26,069 nt of DNA from DAOTUB01 sp034437455 (GTDB lineage Bacteria > Chloroflexota > Anaerolineae > B4-G1), in the NCBI GenBank assembly GCA_034437455.1, contig DAOTUB010000313.1:1-26069 (forward strand), written 5' to 3'. Shown piece after piece: positions 16,599 to 22,680 of this stretch. Within the stretch, counting starts at the first letter, position 1, and each line of letters begins with the position of its first letter. A program made the position numbers and the translations under genes. The notes under the pieces are model-generated. The model ran no database searches. It worked only from the letters and a program-made list of their open reading frames with translations, and had not been told where the DNA came from.

Positions 16599-16602
16599 TT
16601 AG

Positions 16603-16631
16603 ATTATAACACAAGCGCTGGGAACTTGCAA
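16603..16631 (-). promoter_or_regulatory. Strong sigma-70 promoter of the nusA operon
   Basis: On the minus strand TTGCAA (plus 16626-16631), 17-bp spacer, TATAAT (plus 16603-16608), with TGT directly ahead of the -10 as an extended -10. It is the best promoter in the window and the only one apparent for the seven-gene operon. The 17-bp direct repeat flanking the inserted element begins at the very next base (16632). Confidence 0.82.
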
Positions 16632-16825
16632 GTAACTTGGGGGCCGAGGGTATAATTCAGAACTCTGGAGGACAGGTTTCTTTTTTCTCCAGACTGTATC
16701 TTTTCAATAAAACGGGGCTATGTAGCCTAGGTTTCCATACCTCGCGGGCCTGCGCGCTATGGAAAGCGCGGCTACGTCGAAAGCTCCCCAGACTTTTGAA
16801 TTATATCCGTAACTTGGGGGCCGAG
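16632..16825. mobile_element. 160-bp non-coding inverted-repeat element (MITE-like) flanked by a 17-bp direct repeat
   Basis: Identical 17-bp sequences (GTAACTTGGGGGCCGAG) lie at 16632-16648 and 16809-16825. The 160 bp between them (16649-16808) have imperfect terminal inverted repeats of about 22 bp: GGTATAATTCAGAACTCTGG at the left, against GGATATAATTCAAAAGTCTGG read from the right. The interior holds the REP doublet at 16722-16775 and no ORF. The second copy at 1-126 lacks the 17-bp sequence at its visible end, supporting a target-site duplication rather than an internal repeat. Confidence 0.75.
16722..16775. repeat. REP doublet (REPIN/BIME-like), GTAG…CTAC
   Basis: A 54-bp unit with GTAGCC at one end and GGCTAC at the other. 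Inside are two hairpins with the same loop: AGGT-TTCCAT-ACCT and GCGCT-ATGGAA-AGCGC, separated by a GC-rich spacer. A GTAG tetranucleotide at the foot of a stem-loop, followed by an inverted partner, is the layout of REP sequences processed by RAYT (TnpA-REP) transposases. Related units: 1-51, 22284-22325, 25435-25478 and, more distantly, 25655-25697. Confidence 0.75.
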
Positions 16826-16932
16826 TCCTGCCCAACGCATAAACGGAGCGATGCATCCTCCTGCTGTCGCAGCCGGCTGATTGGCTTGAATTGCTGATGC
16901 CTCCAATTCAGCGCCTCAGCGATACTACCACC

Positions 16933-16964
16933 AAAAACCTGACGGGTCTTAGAGACCCGTCAGG
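16933..16964 (-). terminator. Strong rho-independent terminator for the kelch-repeat gene
   Basis: Perfect 12-bp stem CCTGACGGGTCT (16938-16949) / AGACCCGTCAGG (16953-16964) with a 3-nt loop. In the minus direction it is followed by TTTTT (plus 16933-16937). It lies about 115 nt after the stop codon at 17080. In the remaining stretch (16826-16932 and 16965-17079) I see no gene, only a weak 7-bp inverted repeat at 16887-16910. Confidence 0.88.
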
Positions 16965-17079
16965 CTTGACGCTCGCCAATCCCATTGTCCCCTCGACCAA
17001 CGACGAGGCGACCACGGCGAACCACGCCAACTCGTGGGAGACGGAGGGAGTACAGGCTTGGCGGATGGTTAGGCTATGG

Positions 17080-20000
17080 TTACACTGTATCTCGCATCAC
17101 CAGCGGCAGGTAGATAAAGCTCCTGTCACCTTTAACGAGAGAAACAGACCGATTCTCCAAGACCCTCTCCTGTACCCACACGGTCTCCTGGATATCCGTC
17201 GCCTCCCAGTCGCGGTCTGCAACGACGAGAGACTTGGTAAAAGTGACCGCCCCCGTCGTGCCGGAGGGCACCGTCCAGTTCAACTCGCTCAATACGTAGT
17301 GCTCCGGCGTGCTTAGCACGTTGCCATCATAGAGGTATCGGCCGCCCCACACCCACATGCCGGGCACGCCATCATCGCTGGAGACCAACGCGCCGGCGTG
17401 GTTGCGACGTGCCTGGTTCAAGCCGGGAAAGCCCATGTCCCATCGGTTGTGGACGGCGTCGTAGCGCAGGGCCAATCCACTCTCATCGGGCCAGTGACCG
17501 CAACCGGCGATCACGACGCTGCCCGCCAGTTCGTGCGCGGCGCCTGGGTCGAAGCCAAAGGCCGGGGCCTCATCGCAGGCGATGGGCATAGGAGCAACAC
17601 CGGCCTCGTCCCAGGTTGGAGAGCCGGCCGAGGTGTCGAGCCTTTCGGTGACGGTGATGGCGTACATACCCCCGCCATTGGGCACCGTCCCACCCATCGC
17701 GTAGATGACCCCGTCGACCACGGCGCTGGGGATGTAGCGGCGCGCGTGATTCAGCGTGGGGCCGGCGCTCCAGCGGTTTCCCGGAGCGGCGGTGGGGTCA
17801 AGAATGTGAGTATCATCAAGCAGGACGGATCCATCGGAACCGCTAAAGACGTAGGCTTTATTATCCACGACCGCCACGCCGCCTGGTATGGAGGCCACCG
17901 GCAGCGGATCGGTCGCAAAGACAGCCGTCGTGTTGTCATCGGGATAAAAGCCCTGCACGAGGTCGGTAAAGCCGCCGCTGGATTCCAAGTAACCACCAAA
18001 GGTCACGAGAATCTCGCGACCATCCCCATCGGTGAGGCGGGCGATGACATAGTTGGTCACAGCGGACGGCATATCGACTCCCGTGTCGGTGTATACGCCG
18101 GTCTGGGGATCAAAGGCCCAGATGCGCGGGTAGTCATTTCCGTCGGAGCGCCGCCCGCCCAGGAAATAGACCAGCCCCGTGACCTCCGAATACTCGGCGT
18201 CCCCCCGCGAGTAGGCGAAGGGAGCTTCGGACTCTATCCGCCACGCGCCGCCGGGGACGACCTGCCCCGTGCCGGGCGGCGTTATGGTATAGGTCATCAG
18301 CGTCAGATGATCGGGGTCCCAGCGCTCATCGAGATTGAAGGCCTCGCTCGATTCGATCACGTCGGTCACCGTCAGCAGATCGCGGGCATAGATGGTGCGC
18401 GAGAAATCGGGGGACCAGGCGTCCCCTGCCACATCTTTGCTCCAACCGAGATCGGGCGGCGCCTCGCAGCGCGTGAGCTGCTCGACCTCGGTCGCCATGT
18501 GCCAGCCGCCCTCGTTGGTGCGCCCGCTGACCAGATAAAGATTCCCGCCATTCCCGATCACCTTTGTGCCGTACATACAACGGTTCAGATCGGGCAAGGG
18601 GAACCAATGCTCCGTCACCGAGTCGAAAGCCCAGGTATCGCTGGAACAACGGTACGTCCCCATTGACATCTCACCGCCACCGATCAGAATTAAATAGCGG
18701 TCGTCCACGACGCTCACGGCATGCGCAGCCACTCTGCTGGGCAGATCCGCCCCTTGACGCCAGGTGTCGGTGTCAGGATCATAGATCTCCAGGCTGTTGT
18801 GGTTGACGTCGCCGCCGGCATAGCCGCCCGCCACGTAAATCTGGCCGTCGATGACGCCCGCGCCCGCGTAGGCGCGCGCCTCGCCCATCGAAGCGCCCTG
18901 GGACCAACTGTCGCCGATCGGGTCATAGACGTAGAGCGCGTCGCTGTAGCGGCCATCGTCCAACTGGCCGCCAACGACGTACAGTTTGCCGTCGAGAGCC
19001 ACCGCCGAGGCAAAGGCCAGCGGGGCCGACAGTGCAGCACCCGTCGACCAGGCATTGGTCGCGGGATCGTAAATGTGGAGGGTATCCAGAAAGGTGCCGC
19101 CGTAAAAGGGCTGCTCCGCATCGTCGCTGCCTCCAGGCACGTAGATGTGGTCTCCCAGGGTCACGGCGTCCACGCCAGAAACGTCGACGGGCAGCGCGGC
19201 GCGGGCGCTCCAACTGTCGCCCGCGATGTCGTAACGGTAGACGGCGTCGGTGGGCGTCCAGAGAGCCGTCTCGCCGCCGATCTGGTAGAGATAGCCATCG
19301 TGATAGGCCAGGCCGTGGAGACGTGTGCCTTGCGGCGTGTCCGCCAGCCCATCCCAGCTGCTCCCCAGGTCGGCCACCGTCTCGATTTGCAGCGCGTCGG
19401 TATACCAGCCGTTGTGCGTGCGCGCCTGGAGGATGAGATCGCTGCAAGTTCCCACCACCGCCGTCCAGGGCGCCTGCACGGTGGCGGTCAGGGCAGCACT
19501 TTCGCCAGGGTCGAGGAAGAGCTCCGGCGGGACGACCTCGGCGGGCCAGTCACCATCGACGCTCAGCGCGACGATCTGATCTCCCTCCGTGGCATTTTTG
19601 ATGGTCAGAGGGTACGTAACGCCATTCCCCGGGCAGATATGGCCATCCTGCTCAGGAGCGAGGGCCAGGTGTGGGCAGTCGGCGTGGAGGCTGATGTCGT
19701 CGATGTACCAGCCGGCGGGGCCGGGATCGCCGCAACAGGTCGACAGATCAAAGGCAAGGTCGACCGTTTCGCCCGCCCACTCTGAAAGTTCCACCACCTG
19801 GGGCGCCCAGTAGGGTTGCGCCGTCGTATCTTGCCAGATTGGGATGCTGTCGACCCAGATCCGCCTCCCGTCGGAGTTGTCCTCGTCGAACCAATCCCAC
19901 CAACGCAAGTAAAGCCCTTTGGGATCATCGGGCAGTGCCAGCGTGAGGTTCAGGATGTGATCATCGCCAGTGCCGCGGGCGTCGGCGTCCAGGTCTGTTC

Positions 20001-22254
20001 CCCAGACGCGCTCGCCGCTGTGAGCGTGACGCGGGCCGAGGGGGTAGGTCGGATCCGGCGCGCCCCACTCCCACTCCCCGGTGCTTCCGGATACCAAGCC
20101 GCCGTCGTCGGCCTCCAGATCCCAATACTCGACCACCTCTCCATATCCATAGACAAACAGGGGAGCCTCAATAACCGTGCCGCCAAGCGCCTGTTCATCC
20201 GTGATGGAGGCGGTGTTGGTGATGAGACTGCCGCACTGCATATCCCAGGGCATACTGGTCTTGACGGTGGCGATGGCGGTCTGATCGGAGGGGAGAGGCG
20301 CAGACGCCGTGCTTCGCCATTCGAGCCAGGTGTCGCCGGTCGCCAGATTGCCGGGGCCAGATAGCGAGGCATCCTCCACCGTGAGACCCTCCGGGAGCTG
20401 GTCGAACAGATACCCATCGGTCGAGGCCACGGAGCCGCTGTTGTGGATATAGAGGGTGTAGGTCAAGTCCTGACCGGCCCCTACGACAGAGGGAGTCGCG
20501 ACCTTGCGCGATTGCTCAAAGTTGGGACGTCCAGGAGCGGTGTGGATGCCAATATCGTCGATGTACCATCCTGCGGCGGCGGAGCCATTCCCGTTCGGTT
20601 GCAGCGTGAAGGTCAGTGTGATGACCTGGCCGCGATAGCGGGTGATGTCCCGCTCTACCTCGAACCAGCGGCTCTCGTGGGCCTCCTGCTCGGTGGTGAG
20701 GCCACCGCTGTGCTGGCCGTAAAGCAGCGTGGGAGTGGGGTAGCCGGTGGAGGCGATCTCTACGTAGGCCTCATCATTGGCGGCCATATCCAGCCATTCC
20801 CACCATTGGAGAGTGACTGCCCGCTCCGAGGGAATCCCGGTCAAATCCAGGATACCCGTCATCGTGCTGGTGGCGTCATCGCTGTAGGCGCCTCCAAGAT
20901 TGGTTCCGAAAGCCAGCACGCCAGAGTGGGCGGTCGGCGGGCCGATAATGGGCACAGGGATGGGAAAATAGAGCCAATCGCCTCCGATCGTCCAACTGCC
21001 CGCGGCCGTGCGATCATTGGCCGACCCCGTCCAGAGGTTAATGCCATAATAGTAGTAAAGTGCACCGGCGGGATACACCCGCGAGGCAGCCGACATCGCG
21101 ATCTGACCCACCTGGGCAGCGTCGGCGACCAGCGCCGGACCGCTGATGACGGCGGTGTTGGTGATCATCGTCGGCGCGCTGGCCGTGACATCGACGGGGA
21201 TATAGACGACGAGCATCTCGCCGGGCGGAATGCTTCCATACCAGGTGATCGGATCGGTGGCGCTTGACAGGATCGACGTGGCGCCGCTCGACGGTTCGAA
21301 CGTGGCCGGCGCGCGTTGAGCAACACCCGAAGGCAGACTGTCGCTGATGAGGAGATGGCTGGCGGTGAGGCTGCCGGTGTTGCGAAGATAAAGCGCGTAG
21401 GTGACAATATCCCCCGGCTCGACTCGGTAAGGCGCACCTTTGATTCCCAGGCGGTCGAACTCTGGCGCCGGCTCGCGAAAGAAAAGAGTCCAGCGGCGAA
21501 GATCGCCATCGTTGCTCCCTGTATTTTGGTCGCAGACGCGGAGTCTCCAGACGCCCTCTGCGGCCTCGCCCTCGAAGGCGTTCAGTCCCCCAGTATTGAG
21601 ATAGTTCGTGACCGGGGCGATGGTGCGTTCATAGTAAGGATAGGCGGGATTATCGTCGTCGCCATCGTCGCGCGGATTGGGCGAGACGTCGTCCACGCGC
21701 ACGTCATAGTTATCGCTGGGATCCTCGACGCCGGGATCCTCGATCAACTCCACGATGGTGCCATCGGGACTTTGCAACAAGATAAAGACGTCGCCCCGGT
21801 GTTCGTGGTTGAGGTTGATGCCCACGTCTACGTCGCCGACGGTGAACGCATCGCCGACGTCGAGGGTCAAGACCGCTGGGCTGCCGCAATCGTAGCTGTT
21901 GATGTTCATCAAGCCGGTGGTGTCTGTGTACACGTAAGCGGCTTCTGGAAGCGCCGGGGCAGCCAGAGGCGCGCCAAGCTCATCCTCAAGCACGCTTTCG
22001 ACCGTCGAGCAGGAGGAGCAGATCTCTGGAGCAGGCGCTTGCGGCACATCTCTCACCGGGGGACCACCCTCGTCGGAATGAAGCAAAGTCACATCCGGCC
22101 ACTCCGGGGAGAGAGGACCGAGAGGCTGCGGCGGATCGCTCTCCCTTACCGGAGCCAGGCTTGCGCTGGCGGTGATAAAGGCCCAGGGCAACAGCAGTAA
22201 CGTGATGGCTATGGTTATGATCCAGATGGTAACTTTGAGGTGCTTTTTCTTCAT
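17080..22254 (-). CDS. Giant secreted protein with P-domain, DUF11-like modules and two kelch arrays
   Basis: 1724 residues from ATG 22254, chosen because GGAGGAG lies about 8 nt upstream; an ATG two codons earlier (22260) is too close to it. A signal peptide (MKKKHLK, then hydrophobic to about residue 30) is followed by: a proprotein-convertase-like P-domain (about 120-260); a DUF11-like domain (about 270-385, VTYALYLRNTGSLTASHLLI); an immune-inhibitor-A/MAM-like sandwich (about 405-595, ending GWYIDDIGIH); a second DUF11-like domain; a second sandwich (to about 900, GWYIDDISLH); an Ig-like segment; and kelch repeats at about 1000-1270 and 1390-1640 (repeated LYVVGG, IYVAGGY, YDPDTDTW). It ends FIYLPLVMRDTV. 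No catalytic domain is visible. A surface or matrix adhesion role is an inference. It has its own promoter and terminator. Confidence 0.88.
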   Translation of the reverse strand: MKKKHLKVTIWIITIAITLLLLPWAFITASASLAPVRESDPPQPLGPLSPEWPDVTLLHSDEGGPPVRDVPQAPAPEICSSCSTVESVLEDELGAPLAAPALPEAAYVYTDTTGLMNINSYDCGSPAVLTLDVGDAFTVGDVDVGINLNHEHRGDVFILLQSPDGTIVELIEDPGVEDPSDNYDVRVDDVSPNPRDDGDDDNPAYPYYERTIAPVTNYLNTGGLNAFEGEAAEGVWRLRVCDQNTGSNDGDLRRWTLFFREPAPEFDRLGIKGAPYRVEPGDIVTYALYLRNTGSLTASHLLISDSLPSGVAQRAPATFEPSSGATSILSSATDPITWYGSIPPGEMLVVYIPVDVTASAPTMITNTAVISGPALVADAAQVGQIAMSAASRVYPAGALYYYYGINLWTGSANDRTAAGSWTIGGDWLYFPIPVPIIGPPTAHSGVLAFGTNLGGAYSDDATSTMTGILDLTGIPSERAVTLQWWEWLDMAANDEAYVEIASTGYPTPTLLYGQHSGGLTTEQEAHESRWFEVERDITRYRGQVITLTFTLQPNGNGSAAAGWYIDDIGIHTAPGRPNFEQSRKVATPSVVGAGQDLTYTLYIHNSGSVASTDGYLFDQLPEGLTVEDASLSGPGNLATGDTWLEWRSTASAPLPSDQTAIATVKTSMPWDMQCGSLITNTASITDEQALGGTVIEAPLFVYGYGEVVEYWDLEADDGGLVSGSTGEWEWGAPDPTYPLGPRHAHSGERVWGTDLDADARGTGDDHILNLTLALPDDPKGLYLRWWDWFDEDNSDGRRIWVDSIPIWQDTTAQPYWAPQVVELSEWAGETVDLAFDLSTCCGDPGPAGWYIDDISLHADCPHLALAPEQDGHICPGNGVTYPLTIKNATEGDQIVALSVDGDWPAEVVPPELFLDPGESAALTATVQAPWTAVVGTCSDLILQARTHNGWYTDALQIETVADLGSSWDGLADTPQGTRLHGLAYHDGYLYQIGGETALWTPTDAVYRYDIAGDSWSARAALPVDVSGVDAVTLGDHIYVPGGSDDAEQPFYGGTFLDTLHIYDPATNAWSTGAALSAPLAFASAVALDGKLYVVGGQLDDGRYSDALYVYDPIGDSWSQGASMGEARAYAGAGVIDGQIYVAGGYAGGDVNHNSLEIYDPDTDTWRQGADLPSRVAAHAVSVVDDRYLILIGGGEMSMGTYRCSSDTWAFDSVTEHWFPLPDLNRCMYGTKVIGNGGNLYLVSGRTNEGGWHMATEVEQLTRCEAPPDLGWSKDVAGDAWSPDFSRTIYARDLLTVTDVIESSEAFNLDERWDPDHLTLMTYTITPPGTGQVVPGGAWRIESEAPFAYSRGDAEYSEVTGLVYFLGGRRSDGNDYPRIWAFDPQTGVYTDTGVDMPSAVTNYVIARLTDGDGREILVTFGGYLESSGGFTDLVQGFYPDDNTTAVFATDPLPVASIPGGVAVVDNKAYVFSGSDGSVLLDDTHILDPTAAPGNRWSAGPTLNHARRYIPSAVVDGVIYAMGGTVPNGGGMYAITVTERLDTSAGSPTWDEAGVAPMPIACDEAPAFGFDPGAAHELAGSVVIAGCGHWPDESGLALRYDAVHNRWDMGFPGLNQARRNHAGALVSSDDGVPGMWVWGGRYLYDGNVLSTPEHYVLSELNWTVPSGTTGAVTFTKSLVVADRDWEATDIQETVWVQERVLENRSVSLVKGDRSFIYLPLVMRDTV

Positions 22255-22283
22255 CGTCATTCTCCTCCTTCGAAAACAGATCT

Positions 22284-22325
22284 GTAGCCGTGGATTCCAC
22301 ACCGCGCTATGGAAAGCGCGACTAC
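22284..22325. repeat. REP doublet in the leader of the kelch-repeat gene
   Basis: 42-bp GTAGCCG…CGACTAC unit. One arm is the standard hairpin CGCGCT-ATGGAA-AGCGCG; the other has decayed to GTGG-ATT-CCAC. An 8-bp direct repeat CGAAAACA flanks it (22271-22278 and 22326-22333), with five extra bases on the left side. It lies between the promoter (22432-22460) and the ribosome-binding sequence of the minus-strand gene. Confidence 0.7.
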
Positions 22326-22382
22326 CGAAAACAAACTACTTAAAATTGAGTAGGTTGGAGCTCTACAAGAACAAGCCCGACG

Positions 22383-22401
22383 GTCAACTGTTCCAGTTGA
22401 C
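22383..22401. promoter_or_regulatory. Perfect 8-bp hairpin downstream of the kelch-gene promoter
   Basis: GTCAACTG-TTC-CAGTTGAC. It lies about 25 nt inside the predicted transcript of the minus-strand gene. A longer-range 8-bp inverted pair, AGAACAAG (22368-22375) / CTTGTTCT (22438-22445), encloses it and reaches into the promoter spacer. It could be an operator or an RNA structure; no poly-U tail suggests a terminator. Confidence 0.45.
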
Positions 22402-22431
22402 GGATAAAGTGATGGACTTGTCTTTTGATAG

Positions 22432-22460
22432 ATTGTACTTGTTCTATTCCAGACTGTCAA
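22432..22460 (-). promoter_or_regulatory. Sigma-70 promoter of the kelch-repeat gene
   Basis: On the minus strand TTGACA (plus 22455-22460), a 17-bp spacer and TACAAT (plus 22432-22437). The predicted leader is about 170 nt long and contains the hairpin at 22383-22401 and the REP doublet at 22284-22325. Confidence 0.7.
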
Positions 22461-22555
22461 ATAGTGTCTGCGCCAATGAACAGGGTCAGACAATCATAGC
22501 CTGATTCTGAACACAACCTTTTCGGCCCTGACAACCTTGTGACCTGTTTGACATT

Positions 22556-22584
22556 TTGGCCGGGGGGTTATACACTTGTATAAT
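22556..22584 (+). promoter_or_regulatory. Probable promoter of the ferredoxin/ASKHA gene
   Basis: A consensus TATAAT at 22579-22584 with TTGGCC 17 bp upstream (22556-22561). A perfect TTGACA at 22548-22553 pairs with TATACA (22569-22574) only at a 15-bp spacing, so which pair is used is unclear. The predicted leader is about 85 nt. It faces away from the divergent kelch-gene promoter. Confidence 0.5.
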
Positions 22585-22647
22585 TAACGGTCGAGTTTGT
22601 AGACCCGCTACCCAAGAATCCTCAGGGAAAAGCATAAGGAGATCCGG

Positions 22648-22680
22648 TTGAAATACTGGAATCAGCAGGCATCGGAATGA
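22648..22680 (+). CDS. Candidate 10-residue leader peptide coupled to the ASKHA gene
   Basis: TTG at 22648 is preceded by AAGGAG (22636-22641) at a 6-nt spacing, the only good ribosome site in this leader. The frame runs ten codons (peptide MKYWNQQASE if TTG is read as Met) and its TGA (22678-22680) overlaps the downstream ATG (22677-22679) as ATGA. The downstream gene has no ribosome site of its own at normal distance, so coupling is plausible. Alternatively the AAGGAG serves the ATG poorly from 35 nt away. Nothing else supports the peptide. Confidence 0.4.
   Translation: MKYWNQQASE

Noticed and set aside
16891..17316. Plus-strand frame of 141 codons spanning the terminator and the end of the kelch gene
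   Set aside because: It crosses a perfect terminator hairpin, overlaps a real gene on the other strand and shows no domain.
18721..19785. Long open frames opposite the kelch-repeat gene (also 17398-18666, 20443-21267, 21316-22200)
   Set aside because: They are antisense to a clearly real secreted protein, have Arg/Gly/His-rich shadow composition and no recognisable domains.
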